Shown here: positions 31,801 to 44,088 of the stretch, one piece after another
Position numbering within the stretch: position 1 is the stretch's first letter
Layout of the letters: every line of letters starts with the position of its first letter
DNA from: Platerodrilus igneus
Lineage: Eukaryota > Arthropoda > Insecta > Coleoptera > Lycidae
NCBI GenBank assembly: GCA_036346225.1
Contig: JARFIW010000999.1
Span: 4,509,001-4,573,000, forward strand
Length of the DNA stretch: 64,000 nt
Direction: 5' to 3'
Program-made: the position numbers and the translations under genes
Notes under the pieces: model-generated
What the model saw: the letters and a program-made list of their open reading frames with translations, nothing else
Database searches by the model: none
Told to the model about the DNA's origin: nothing

Positions 31801-32195
31801 AACTGTGTATATATTAGTTTACTTAGTGTTTAAGTTCCTACTTGGTTCCACGAGCAGCCACGTAGCATTCCGAAGATTACCGAAGATTGACGAAGACTTC
31901 TTAAGTGCTTCAAACTGCATAAACTGTTCATTTTGACTTTTTACTTGTATATTAGTGTGCTTATGAACTTTCTTTTATTTGTTTTGCTTGTAAACATTAT
32001 ACATAACAGTGCTAAGCCCACATATTTTCAGACGCCGCCCACTCGTACGATAACAACCGCATGTCTTTATATTGTCGATTTGTGATGCCTTTTGGTTGAG
32101 TACGCCTACTTTTGAGAGTAGTAGGGGTGGTTTGGTTTTTGTTTTTTTTTTTCGGATAGCGGGCACTTCAGACTACCTGTTTTTTTCCTTGGAGA

Positions 32196-32196
<1 letters not shown>

Positions 32197-32266
<70 letters not shown>
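32197..32266. repeat. (CT)n microsatellite
   Basis: An almost pure CT run of about 70 bases, ending in two CTCG variants. Frames reading Ser-Leu or Arg-Glu here are not genes. Confidence 0.95.
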
Positions 32267-32270
<4 letters not shown>

Positions 32271-34858
32271 CTCGCTGTCTTATAGGACGTTTTTCCGAAA
32301 GCCTAACTCTTTTATATCCCGCTGTCTTCTCTTCAGTTCTATTTTCCTCCGATGGGTCTGTCTTAAGTAACAAACACTACGGCTTGTCACATAAGAGCGG
32401 TGCTCCCTACTACGCGTTACTGACCTCATTTTGGCGAGTTGAGTAGCGCTTTTCTATTCACTTTCTCTACCATCTTTTGCTCAATGTGAGCCCTTCTTCT
32501 TCTCTATTTGCACCGGAAGCTACCATGCCCTCTAACTGATTACAACCTCCTTTTCTTAATACCTTTTCTTATATCTATCTACTTTTTATTTTCTGTTAGT
32601 CGGCGTATGTTCTGGAGAGCAGACAACCCACGACACTGGGCTATGTGTGCGGACCTCGTTTTCAGCTATGCGTAGCCACTGTCCTCGCCTTAAAGGATGG
32701 CAGTGGTTTCGTTAATTTGTTTGCCTTTAGCAAGTCTTATATACTCCACACCTGAGACACAAGCGATCCTGTACCCACGATAAGCTGGTCCTTTGTGCGT
32801 TCAACAAAACGAGTATCGCTTTCCAAACCTCCATGTTGGGCACAAGAAATTCCCTTTTAACGGTTCTAGAGGACCACTCTCTAAATTTAGTTTTAGTATA
32901 CATATGTCTATATCTTATGATGTTATCCTTATTTCCGATCATCTTTGAAGATTGTCACGAGGTATTGTATTTCTCTTAGAATTTTATCTCTATTTTGGGG
33001 TTATTTTTGAAAATTATCTTTATCTTAGAATTTTATCTTCATCATGGAGTTACTTTTGATAACGATCTTAGGTATTACCTTAAAATTTTATCTTCATCTT
33101 GGGATTACTCTTAGAAATTATCTTGGAATTATACCTTTATCTCGGGCCTATTTTTGGAATTTTATCGGTATCTTGTGCTTGTCACAGGAAATTATCCTTT
33201 TGTTCTTATAATTCGACAAAAAATTTTGAAAAAATTTAATTAACTGGTATTTCGAAATCAAGGTTTTTGTAACTTGGATGAAAAATAAAAATAAAAGAAC
33301 GAATTCAACTGGCTTAATTTTACAATTTGTTAGGGCAGTTAGGGAACATTGTAAATTTGCTTGACTTAGAAGCTAAATAGGCAGGGTAGGATATGAATAC
33401 TTACCTGTGTGTCTGTGAATATCTTGTGTTGTGTAGAGGGTTCACATATGAAAGTTTGTTTATAAAAAAGAAAACTTGAAAAAAAAGCTAGCTAGACTAA
33501 GATATATCTTAAGATATTAACTTAAAGTTGTAAGATATTAGGTTAAAGAAAGTGTCTTGCTTTCCGACAAAATATTTTGCTAGCAGGAGTTGCGACAACA
33601 ACTAACTGCGCCCTATATTGAGGTAGTCAAGTAATTGGTGGCTACTGCTTCCTTTCAGTTTCTTGATTTAGGACGGGCTTTTAAAGCAAATCTATATCTC
33701 TAGTTATTAAAGTCTTTAGGGTATAAGTAGTTGTCCGGACTCTGGAACTTGTTCTTTTTTCCTTTTTTTGCGGTTTTTCCGCAATTGTTACGTGTTAAGT
33801 AAATTAACTCCTTGCAAGCTTTTTCATTTATTGGATAACCAGTTTCCATATTCACTAAATCTAATTTTTTTTGTATTAAAGTAAAGCAGTCCCCCTATTT
33901 CTTAGATCCGGGTTTCAGCAGGTTATTTTGTAGTTGCAATGTATGGTTAGATCGATACCGTTCCCGAGGATTTCTATCGTTCTCGGGAAAATGATATAAA
34001 ACTTATTGTACCTCGAATCAATTCTGCCGGGAATTATGTGAACACTTCAGTTCGGAATTTGACAAAACACGGTTGTGTTTTTGGAGTGGCGTTCTCATAA
34101 ATACCGTTAATGCAGTGCTAGTTATTTATCCAACCGTCTTACTTTTCTTTAGGACATTAAGTTTTACAGTAGTCAATCTCTACCACAAATCACATAAATT
34201 ATAGATGATGATCTTTCATACAATCAACCAAAACATTGTTTCTAACGTCATTAAGTGGGACTGGTACAGTAATATTAATCTCGGTTTTAAATGTATGAAA
34301 AACTTTATTGTGGCGCTATCTAGAAGAAGATGCGGGGTTCAAAGTTTAGGATTAGATTTAAACCTCAGATGAAGGCAAAAAATATTTGATTTACGTGCCA
34401 ATTTGCAGATTAAAATTATCAATCAATTAATTAAAACATTTTTGTGTATTGAAGATGGGTAACCTGTGGAAAGCACAACGGGCAGGAGGTGCATATATTT
34501 ATTGCAAAATATGTACTTAATATACAAACACATTTGATTAAGTAACTACAACAAGCTTTAAATCTAGCAGTACAATATTTGGATTAGTAGAAATATTATT
34601 TCATACTTAAAATTTTACCTGCTAAAAAAGTTAGAAGATACAGCTTTAAAGCTGAGACAAGATACAAGTTCTTCTGTAAGCAAAAGTCTTCATCTACCAT
34701 CTACTTTGTTTAGGAAGGCATTAATTATTTTCGTGACAGCCAGATCATATTCTAGCACCATTACTAAACTTCCGCAGCGCCACCTAAGGAGCAGTAATTC
34801 AACCAAAGCAATAATAAAAACAAATACCTATCAATAATTTTAAACTGTCTGTACCAAG
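32267..34858. other. No gene recognised; degenerate ~50-bp repeat at 32970-33180
   Basis: Phrases of the type cttagaattttatcttcatcttggg recur at about 32974, 33024 and 33079 with decay on both sides, suggesting an old minisatellite of 50-55 bp. The rest is AT-rich with no supported coding. Confidence 0.45.
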
Positions 34859-35117
34859 CCGTGCATTTACATTTCCAATGCTCCATCCGAATGTACTACA
34901 TTAGCCAGGAGGCGAGTTTTTTGTTGCTTGTAAATTTAGAATTTTACCGAACCCTTGCCGTTCCAGGCAAGGTAGGGATTTTTAACGTTTGTGACAACAC
35001 ACACACGGGACCTCCATTTTACCTCTCATCCGAACGAGGGTGTATTTTTGTGAAAAATGCTCGCCTAATATATTTTCAAGCGGACTGTGTTGAGATTCGA
35101 ACCCGGGACCTTGGGCA
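34859..35117 (-). mobile_element. tRNA-derived SINE, 5'-truncated at the B box
   Basis: The copy is in reverse orientation and runs from the 3' end (atttccaatgctccatcc) to the B box (gagattcgaacccggg). The A box is missing. A 12-bp target duplication, gtctgtaccaag, is at 34847-34858 and 35118-35129, so the truncation happened at insertion. Confidence 0.88.
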
Positions 35118-35129
35118 GTCTGTACCAAG

Positions 35130-38100
35130 ACGCTATAGGCCGCTACAAACTCTGTTTAAGTACCGCCTATTAAATAGAACAGGTCCTGACTACATCAAGA
35201 AAGTCTGAGGAAACCGGACCTCACTGAAATCCCCGAGATGAGTTCGTCACCAAGGGTTGAATTGTGGATCTTATAATTTTAAGATTTGTACGTAGATCGT
35301 TGCATTATCCGAACCCTAATATTTAGTTAATTAAGGGTAGAACACGTAGTAGTTGACGCCCAAACCAGGGACGTAGTATTTTGTTTTTTTTTCTGCAACA
35401 ATTAGGGTATGAGTTTCAAATTTGGTAAAAAGGACTCCATCAAACACTGTCACTAGTAAATAATAAAAGAAATCCATTAGTAATACCCATCTTCTGAATG
35501 ACCTGATTTTGACACGGTGGGTTGGAGCCCAAAGCTCTAAGGTACACAAAGCAACGCTACAAAAGCATTTCAGGGTAAGCGAATTGAAATTAGACAGATG
35601 TGTTATTGCAAATTGTATACCTCAGGTATTACCAATTTTTCTTTTACAGGACCCGCACTGCACCTTTGTAAGTTGTTGGATGCACCGTTTAAACTGTTAC
35701 GTAGTACAGCTCTTTAGTGTAAAGATTGGAATAATAATGTAACGTCAATTCAATTCGTAACAGTTTTTCTTCTAAATCATAAATCATAAGATGAACATAT
35801 GCAAAGGATAGCATTATGTACAAACTTTGAGTTACAGCGAAATTAAGATAAGAAAACAATATAGTTTATGGAAACGCATGGGTGAAACAGAATTTCGAAA
35901 TGCCTACTGTATTTATTTAAAGCAGTCATGAAATGTACAATTAATAACGTCAATCTTCATATACGAAATCGTAAACGGATTTCCTCTATGCAAATATTAT
36001 GCAAACGCTTTTGCTTTGAACTTCAAACCACGAGCGCAACCATACACTCACAATTTCGCCATTGTACTAAATTAAAACAGTAAATTTATGGATTCGTTAT
36101 GAACTAACAAATAAATTGGAAGTGGTACTTGTTGCCTTTGATTACCTCTCAAATTCGATACTTGACAAATGTACTGTTTCCTCTTGACAATAAAACCTTA
36201 AAAAAATTAGCCAATTCTAGGACGATGTTATTTGAATAAACAATTTTCCATTTTCAAGGTTTGGATACAATAGAATTATGCTAGATGCGTTCAAATATTA
36301 AAAAGTACACTCGTACACATTTATTCAGCACAAGCCAACAGAACAAAAGTGCATGTTGGCTGCTTTTATTACTTTCCACAATGGATTTCAAACGAGTGCA
36401 TTGTTTACACCTCAAATGAAACGCTAATTAATTAACCTAACAGCAACATACTCATTTACTTGTTTGCTTACTAATAGCTTGATATTTTTCAGTATTGTCG
36501 CGAAAAAAATACGGAGTGACGAGAAATTGTAACGCGTACGCATTACGTTAGATAGAAACCAAATGGAAAATGAGACAATTTATCTTAAACTGAGAAAATA
36601 AATATAAATGTACCCTATATATTATGATTTCATTAATAGTTTCATTAAGCATTACAGTTCAATAATTTTTTAATTCTATAAAGAGAATCCATGCAATAAA
36701 TTAAAACCACAAAACCCTAGTTATATTTTTTGTTCCATGCATAATTAAACGTAATTCGGGTCAATGAATTATTTCAACACCGCAAAAAGGACAGTTTTCA
36801 ATATTTCGTGTTACGAAATCATATACAAAAATATAAGCCTGAGTAATTATTCGAATAAGTTAGAATAGTAAATTTTCATAGGGTAGATATCATTTTATGA
36901 AAGTTTTTAGAACAATTCAAGAAGTAAATAACATTTAAATTATTAATATTCGTATTTCATACCACAATTCTCCCAAAAATAGATGAGACCCTACAATTCG
37001 TTACGTTCAGTCCTTGTATCTAAATCATTTTGCCCATACTTAATTTAAATTTCATATCGAGTATTGTTTCCATGGTTATTTTTCATGCTCAGCAGCGGGT
37101 TTGTCTCCCTTACAATTTTAAACGATCATTTGTCTAACATTCTATAAAATTGTGTTAAATATTCAGTTATAAAATTTAAGGTACTTAAAATTTATTTCGA
37201 GTTAGCCATAAAATTCTCGATTATTATTGTTATTAACAAAGTTAAACATTTTGAATCTATTCTATTTTGATAACGTGTTAAACCTCGAGTTCTATTATTT
37301 TAAAGTATAGACCTTTATTTTGGTTATCAAAGGTTAACAATTTTTGAAATATATTTACTTAAATAAGTTTAGAAGATGTTGCTTTATGTGTCAAAGATTG
37401 TGAAGTGTTTCTAAAAAATTAAATATACGCATTTCTTTAATACGTTTAAAAACGTGGTTTTCGATTTTTAAAGCATTTGTTTCGGAAATATTACATTTAT
37501 TTAGGAACGTGTTTTATCAAATGGATCGTGCGTTATTAGTTGTTGTTGGCTTTGAGTTTCTAATATGGGAAATTCAATCCATTCGTTGTAAAACTTTTAT
37601 TTTAGATCGATCTAAGGACTATAATCATCCGAATCAAGAGATATTCTTAGGAAACTTCACTGATTGATTTATAACGTGGAATTCTGAAATTAGTTCGTAC
37701 GAAGTGGTTACTTTGAGAAATGGAATTTTTCCAATAACGAAATTATTTACGGCGATTGGTGCTATATTACTTTTAACTACTTCAATTCATCTCTACGTAA
37801 TATGCATAGACGTATATCCTAGGTCAGGAAAAGATTTTGGTATGTTGTGTCATGGAACCCAGCAGATATCGAATATAATCAGTGAGACCGCTACGGAACG
37901 TCCGGCTAATCTGTAGGAATTCTTATTTCTTGTCTGCGTCGCTTTGATGACCTACATGAGAAAGATTTGTGTATGGATTTTTTTTTCATTAAGCCTTGTT
38001 CATTGCACAAATGGAGGTATCGCGGTGTTGAAATTAAACTTACTTCACTCAAACCGGTAAAATCTACTAATGAAGACACCTTTTGTGTTCGGATATCAAT

Positions 38101-38190
38101 TTTCAAACTATATCAACCAGTCCACATTATCGAGGTTGACAACATTATCCCTGTATGGACGCCGTCTCTGTAAGATTCGACTAACTTATA
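35130..38190. other. AT-rich DNA, no gene recognised
   Basis: No coding, RNA or mobile signal can be supported from 35130 to about 37700. The short frames at 37704-37916 and 37967-38173 have no recognisable family. The stretch up to 38226 probably includes the remaining LTR of the next gypsy element because the same LTR-end/primer-site junction occurs there. Confidence 0.4.
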
Positions 38191-38226
38191 ACAAATGGAG
38201 AATGACGCAGACGCGCGAAGGTAACA

Positions 38227-39130
38227 AGTGGCGTCCAATGTAGAGCCTTGTCAACAAGAAGGTTACAGACAAGGGTTTGTGACGAACCAAACGCACCATG
38301 CATGAGACACGGAGCTAGACGAGCAACACGTGCCAACTAGCCACTAGGCAGCATCCTTACCAAGAGGACACAGCCAACGCAGCTAGCCAAATCACCGCCA
38401 ACCTATCCAGGAGGCCAACATAACATTACCAACAGTTCTGGGACTGAAAACAACGCAGTGGCGCCCAGACAACAACACACCTCCACAACGGTCACCACTA
38501 TTAAGACGTTGGTAAAGGACCTGCATCGCATCACCATGACAGAACCAAAGTTGCCCACATTCTTTGGCATACCATTAAAAGACCCAGACGAATTCCTGCA
38601 AAGGATGAAGGACGTAGAGATCAACCTACCAACCACTACGGCTCAGCTACGATGACCAGTAGCCTTCTGGTGGGTCACCTTTGAAGAATTCCAACTTGTT
38701 TATTACGAATTCAGGAAGTTGTTCCTAAGCGAATATGATAGCCTCGTCGTCAAGATCAAGGTAACAGCAGAATACTCTGGCATTAAACCAAACCAGCACA
38801 ATCAGCTGTGGCAGTACTAAGGCACTGCAAGTGCGTCGCCTAAATAAAGATATAAACAAGAATCTAGAGCTCCTCACACATCTACTCCCCTTTCGGCACT
38901 CAGGAACCCGATCCAGTGCCACACGTCGACCATGATATTGAACATGGTACAACCTAACAGAAGTTAAGTCCAACATCAACGAGGCAAACCACACAACATT
39001 CACCAGCAAACCACCCACCCCGAGCTCCAACGACGATCGCACAGAAGAATCTCTGTCACGTTACCATTTCTGCCTACAGCGCCACTGGCACAGAAACTGC
39101 TTCATCAGGAGGTCGGTAAACGAACCAACG
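38227..39130 (+). pseudogene. gypsy-3 gag, relative of gypsy-2
   Basis: A gtaaca/agtggcgtccaatgt junction at 38221-38242 repeats the LTR-end/primer-binding junction of gypsy-2. Gag phrases LKDPDEFLQRMKDVEINLPT and TTAQLR match gypsy-2 gag (LKDPTEFLQQM, TITAQLR). A stop at 38653-38655 and later frame changes follow. The knuckle near 39060 reads HFCLQRHWHRNC, which keeps the cysteine lost in gypsy-2 but lacks the first one. Confidence 0.78.
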
Positions 39131-39360
39131 GCCAAACCATATTACCACGCCGTTCTTCCGCCATAGATCACCTACTCCAAGGCTGAATTTCCCAGGAGTC
39201 AGCTGCAGATGCACAAACACCTACCACAACGACACCACCGACAGACACACATACGACATTTTTCCGAAAATCACGGACATTCCTGAGCATATCTCCTACT
39301 CCAACCGATCCACGATTCAATTCCTATTAGGCGACGGTAAATTCCGACAGAAACTACATT

Positions 39361-39720
39361 CCTTCCAATTAATTTCCTCTCTTTACTGTCCCTGCTCTAA
39401 TCAAAATATTCCTGTACCCCCCCCCCACCTAATATACTTATGCACCAACACCGTCCCCCACCAAACCCACTTAAAACACGCGATCCCACTAAATCTTTTT
39501 ACCCCACTACCCAGTATACATTTCCTAGTAACCAACTATCACCTTCAATTTGACCATTTCCTTAACGAAATCCTAATCACTAAAGCTCCCGTTCAATAAA
39601 ATAGCTCAAATCCTCTCCAAAATCCTTCTCTACAACAATTACCCCCTATACCATCATCCCCACCCCCACAACATTACACTACCTACAGATTTTCCACCAC
39701 CAGCTACACCTCAGATTAAA
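39361..39720. other. Strikingly G-poor block between gypsy-3 gag and protease
   Basis: I count about 17 G in 360 bases (roughly 5%) on the plus strand, while C is abundant, with a run of ten C at 39417-39426. No open reading frame stands out. It lies between gag and protease of the element. Confidence 0.8.
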
Positions 39721-39864
39721 CTGGCGATAAAGGCAAAATTTCCATCAGCAAAACCGACCTACATAGGAAAATTGTATATATTGTAAACTTGTTTATGATT
39801 TTATGATTTTATAAATAAGAATTTATGCATCGATTCACTAGGATAGGCCTTTGGCCTAGTTATA

Positions 39865-40131
39865 GTGTCAAACAATAAAGGAACAAACAAACACCTACTA
39901 CATGCGTTGCTGGACAGCGAAGCGTCCGGTTGCCTGATTAGAAGAGATCGGGTATTAGAGGGTCTACAGGTAGCAAAGGATGGAACTACATCACAACGAG
40001 CTGTCAACGGACAGCCGATAAACGTACTAGGCGTCGTGACTATACCAATCCGCAGTGGCCAAATGACAGACACCGAAGATTTCGTGGTAGTATTCGACAT
40101 AGTAGAAGAAATCATCCTGGGACATACATGA
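39865..40131 (+). pseudogene. gypsy-3 aspartic protease
   Basis: The frame has LLDSEASGCLIRRD where the family has D-S/T-G-A: the essential glycine is Glu, so activity is unlikely. INVLGVVTIPI and the second conserved block IILGHT (normally ILG.D) follow. Confidence 0.78.
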
Positions 40132-40249
40132 CTAATCTATCAGAAAGCCACCATGAACTACGCTCAATGGTGCGTATACCATAAGACTCGCCAAAGGCAT
40201 ATACACTGGGACCGGTCAAACGAGGACACCGTCAGAACCACGCGGCCTG

Positions 40250-40404
40250 CTCCATTTCGCACGGCGCCGGAACAAATATTCTCCCACCAAGAAGGAGGTT
40301 ATCGTAAGTGAAGTCAAGCATATGCTAGCTCAGGGAATAATCAAGACTCGCTCATCTAGCTACATTTTACCGTTAGTTGTTGTCAAACAGAAAAGTGGAC
40401 AATT
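40250..40404 (+). pseudogene. gypsy-3 reverse transcriptase, first segment only
   Basis: EVKHMLAQGIIKTRSSSYILPLVVVKQKSG is the standard start of a gypsy RT (given here as separate blocks: MLAQGIIKTRSSSY and LPLVVVKQKSG). Similarity stops near 40404. The rest of pol is absent. Confidence 0.78.
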
Positions 40405-40679
40405 TGTAACGAAGGCGCCACAAGAACTACTCTTCTGGGTTACAAGCGGTCAAGACCCGAATACTGGAACGGAGTCCCGAATAAGAACCAGAAAAATGCC
40501 GCGTAGTTGAATGATAATAATAATGAGACGTGCGCAGGAATAACAAATAATTTGTCAAACGAGTTTTTAACGACGGCCGAAATGAACACAACATCATAAA
40601 CACTATACGTAATAAGCGCGTACCTTCAGCCGGTCGACTCCCGGTGGGAAAATCCCCAAACCCAGGACTCTATAAATCA

Positions 40680-41260
40680 AATAGAAAGTATTATTCGCAA
40701 AATTGACAGAAATAAAAATAGTCATCGGAAGAAACTTTAATACCAAGTCGCCATTATGGGACTCGCAGGTTGCTGATCTTTTAACAGATCTTAGTGTGAT
40801 CAATAATAATGATTCACTTACGTTTGAGGGGCGTAGAAGCAACAATTTTATAAATATTACTACTCTCGCACGAGATGTTAGAGATCATTTGTAATTGGGA
40901 ACTTAGGTCGGACGAGGTAACGTTCTCTGATTATAAATCAATAACGTGAGATATGGATGCAAGACAAGCGTAAACGAGTAAATTATAAAATCTTTCTACG
41001 ATTCTGCAATAGAAAAGCAAAATGGGAGCGGTTTAAACCAAAATTTTGCGAAAGCATCTCCGCGCTTGAGAACGAGCTACTAAACTGCCGAGAGATGACC
41101 CAAATAAAAGCTCTTGTACAAAAATTAAACGACGCGGTGGTAGACGTGTCATCGTCGCAGAAAAAACCGCAGAAAAAAACATTTAAAGACACAGTGACTA
41201 CTATAAAAGATCACACACATCTCTCCTTCTTAACGCGAAATTTACCATTTTTCTATTAAT
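40680..41260 (+). pseudogene. LINE ORF2 fragment: APE-type endonuclease end
   Basis: IVIGRNFNTKSPLWDSQVADL and NNDSLTFEGRRSNNFINITTL correspond to the catalytic GDFN..S..W and the S.ID.TL motif of R1/Jockey/I-type LINE endonucleases. The expected GDFN reads GRNFN. After a stop near 40893 a second frame (40957-41259) with NRKAKWERFKPKF matches the linker before RT. RT is missing. Confidence 0.75.
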
Positions 41261-42062
41261 TTACCTCATGCTATCCACAATTTCGATGATTTTAACAATC
41301 GCTTTTTCCAAGGTGTTTACTATATTTTGAACTTAGTTATATTTAATGTAATTATATTTATTTTGTATCGACATTTTGTTTTCGACCTTGTAGCGAGGTA
41401 CTTAGATATAGGGCACAAATGACACACAAAACTCCATCTGTACGTGCATCATTGTATCAGATAGCGCAGGATCGCACTGGATGTGCTACGCAATAAGGCA
41501 GGTGAGGGAGTACGACGGCAGACAGCAAGGGATACACGTGTCTAACCGGTACCTAAAAAGACCGAGCGCGGGAATTGTTAAAGTAAATTGTCTGTGAATT
41601 AATATGTTATCAGAGTAAGCTTGCGAGAACGAGCGATTAATAAATCGTCTGGCATTAAGCGAGGGGTTGTGTTATAGTGCATCAGCAGTATTATGGTAGT
41701 AAAAGCCACTTATGCGTGGGTGCGCGACAGTGAGTGAAACCTAGGGAAATTCCTGCTATTTATGCTACAAGATACAACTCATGTACTGGGCCCGAAGATA
41801 GAACGCCATGAAGAAGAGATCCAGGTATTTATTCTGTGCCTGTAAAAACAATTTAGTTTAGAATAAGTTTATTAGGTGTTATGTTTCCTATCATAGGAGA
41901 TTACTTGGTGGACAGAAGCCTCTCTTAATAATTGATGAGCTTATACTTAGAACCCACCCATAGTTTGTACAAATTAAATGTGAATAAACGTACGCAAACT
42001 TTTGCAAAGAACGTGTTTTAAATTGAACGTGCGCTGAGAGAGAAAGAGAACGTGTTACAACC
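41261..42062. other. No gene recognised
   Basis: Mixed sequence with no supported coding. It may be untranslated or flanking DNA of neighbouring elements. Confidence 0.35.
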
Positions 42063-42210
42063 TTACTTAGGTCGGTTTGACGCAGCTCTAACTTCTTTTC
42101 TATTGTGTGCTAATCTAAAAAGCTCTACATACCCTTCATAACCTAAATTTATAATAATTTGACTAATATATCTTGATCTAGGTCTTCCTATATCCTTCTA
42201 TCTTTTTATT
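42063..42210 (-). mobile_element. Second, short 3' end of the 42.5-47.8 kb LINE family
   Basis: The stretch from ggtcggtttgacgcagctct to tcctatatccttc is a diverged copy of 42480-42610, the C-terminal codons of the LINE. It is in the same orientation about 400 bp away, so either a separate truncated insertion or a local duplication. Confidence 0.75.
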
Positions 42211-42476
42211 ATCTACCTGGCTCTACATACATATTAGCAACCTGATGGTTGTTAAAGAACGCCAACATGTTTACATGAATCCCATTTATAAGGAAATGAA
42301 ATATTACCTGGTTATCTCCTCCAAAAAAGAAAAAGTGTTAAATTATATGTTATGGTAAGGCTTAAGCAACGAATCGCTATCAACATGCCAGACCGCTAAC
42401 TAATTGTGAGTTATGTCATGGTGACATTTAGTTAACTGATTTTTATTAATTTTTTTTGCTTTGTTTTCGAACTTAC

Positions 42477-44088
42477 TTAAGGTCGGCTTGACGCAGCTCT
42501 AAATTCTTTTCTATTCTGAGCTAGTCTAAACAGGTCTACGCACCCTTCACAACCTAAATCTCTAATAATTTGACCAATATAGCGTTGTCTAGGTCTTCCT
42601 ACTCTATTTTTATTTGGTAGTCTATAATCTAAAACCTCACTAAAAGGTCCCTCATATCTTAACTGATGCCCTATCATTCTATCTCTCCTGACCTTTAATT
42701 GCTTCCACATACAGGGTTCCTCACCTATCCTTTTATAAACTTCTTCATTTGTTACTCTATCTGTCCGAGTAATCTTTAACATTCTCTTATAACACTAAAT
42801 TTCAAAATCTTCTATTTTTTTTCTTATCTACCTCTTTAATTGTCCAAGTCTCACTACCGTATAATAAAACTCTCTATACGCTCTATTATCTAAACTAATA
42901 CTATTAACTATTAGTAAGTCTTTCTTTTTTAAAAACATTTTTTTAGCTTGAGCTGTTCTAGCTACTATATCCCTTCTGCTACGTCCGTCTTTTGTAATTA
43001 TACTACCTAAATAGCAAAATTCATCTACCTGCTCTAACTCGGTATTACATATTTTTAATTTTGGTTTAGAACTAGGCTGTAACTTACTCGTCATTATCTT
43101 TGTCTTTCCTGAGTTAATTCTCTTACTATAGTTACACTGTAGTATCTCATCTAGAATATATAAAAACTCTCCTAACTCTTTTGTAGACTCTGCTATAATG
43201 GCTATACCATCTGCAAAACGTAACGGGTCTATTTTCTGTCCCTGTACATGAATACCTATCTTTTTTTCTCTCTAGTTAGGTTTACAGCTTCCTCAATATA
43301 AACATTAAAAATCAAAGAAGAAAGTATACAGTTCTGTCTAACACCATTTCTAATTTTAGCTTCCTTTTCTATTTCATCAAATCTAATTACTACGCTTTAA
43401 TTCTTATATAGACTGTAAATAATTTTTCTATCTCTATGAGAGATTCCTATTTTTTGCAAAACCCTGAACATAATAATCCATTTAACTCTATCGAATGCTT
43501 TTTCTAAATTTACAAACGCGAAATGTCTTTTTATTTTTTAGTAACTTTTTTTCAATAATTGCCCTAATCATTAGTATCGGTTCTCTAGTCTATCTGTCTT
43601 TACGAAAACCATATTGGTCTTCGCCTAAATAATTCTTAGCCAAAGCTTCTACTCTATTTTTAATTATTATTGTTAGTATTTTGGAAGCGTGGGAAAAACT
43701 AACCGTTCTAAAATACTCCCACCTATCAGCTCATGACTTTTTTGGAATTGGGATAATAATATTTTTTTCGAAATCTATTGGAACCTCACCTGTGTCATAC
43801 ATTATTTTATTAGTTCATATAATCTATCTAAAGCTTTCTGACGCATATTTTATTAATTCTTCAGGTATATCGTCTATCCAAGGCGCTTTATTAAGTTTAA
43901 GATCCCTAACAGCTCTATCAAATTCCTCTCTTAATATTGAGAACCCTATTTCTACATCCTCTTCTTGGTCGTCCTCTTACTCTTCTTACTCATATCGTCT
44001 CCCTTATATAAATCTTCTAAATATCTTTTCCATCTATCTGCTACCTCTACTCTATTTATTAGAAGCTCATTATTCTCATCTTGTTACA
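42477..44088 (-). pseudogene. APE-type LINE, reverse transcriptase and C-terminus
   Basis: Reading right to left: KRYLEDLY near 44030, RT palm with LRFADGIAIIAES near 43200 (normally FADD, second catalytic aspartate replaced by Gly), EFCYLGSIITKDGRS in 42828-43094, then the C-terminal helix domain in 42477-42782 (KVRRDRMIGHQLRY, GRPRQRYI). Many frame changes. The layout fits RTE/BovB-like or a related LINE clade. Confidence 0.82.

Larger units (their letters stand above)
27636..32055 (+). mobile_element. Ty3/gypsy element with giant repeat-rich LTRs and no pol (gypsy-2)
   Basis: Two LTR-like blocks (27636-28159, truncated at its left end, and 29908-32055) enclose a gag region and a SINE. Both LTRs end in ...cactcgtacgataaca. 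After the first comes gtgacgtccaacgtgc, a likely primer-binding site, and before the second a clean purine tract, gcgggggagggaagga. No protease, RT or integrase is present, so it is non-autonomous or deleted. A sister element with pol pieces is at 38.2-40.4 kb. Confidence 0.85.
29908..32055 (+). repeat. gypsy-2 3' LTR, 2.1 kb, with internal tandem arrays
   Basis: It starts TGTCACCC directly after the purine tract and ends GATAACA. The first ~190 bases hold a TATA box. A ~108-bp repeat (…agcctgcttaattc…ggggca…) follows at about 30150-30400, and then six ~240-bp units at 30413-31800. Confidence 0.85.

Noticed and set aside
30631..31817. Five similar ~60-96 codon ORFs resembling a small gene family
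   Set aside because: They are the same frame of the ~240-bp tandem units in an LTR, so their similarity is just repetition of DNA.
32072..32446. Open frames with Ser-Leu or Arg-Glu runs
   Set aside because: Translation of a CT microsatellite.
34861..35208. 115-codon plus-strand ORF
   Set aside because: It reads antisense through a SINE, and similar shadow frames appear at the other SINE copies.
39417..39426. Ten-C run as a polypurine tract on the minus strand
   Set aside because: No LTR start follows it on the minus strand, and it lies mid-element in a plus-strand gypsy.
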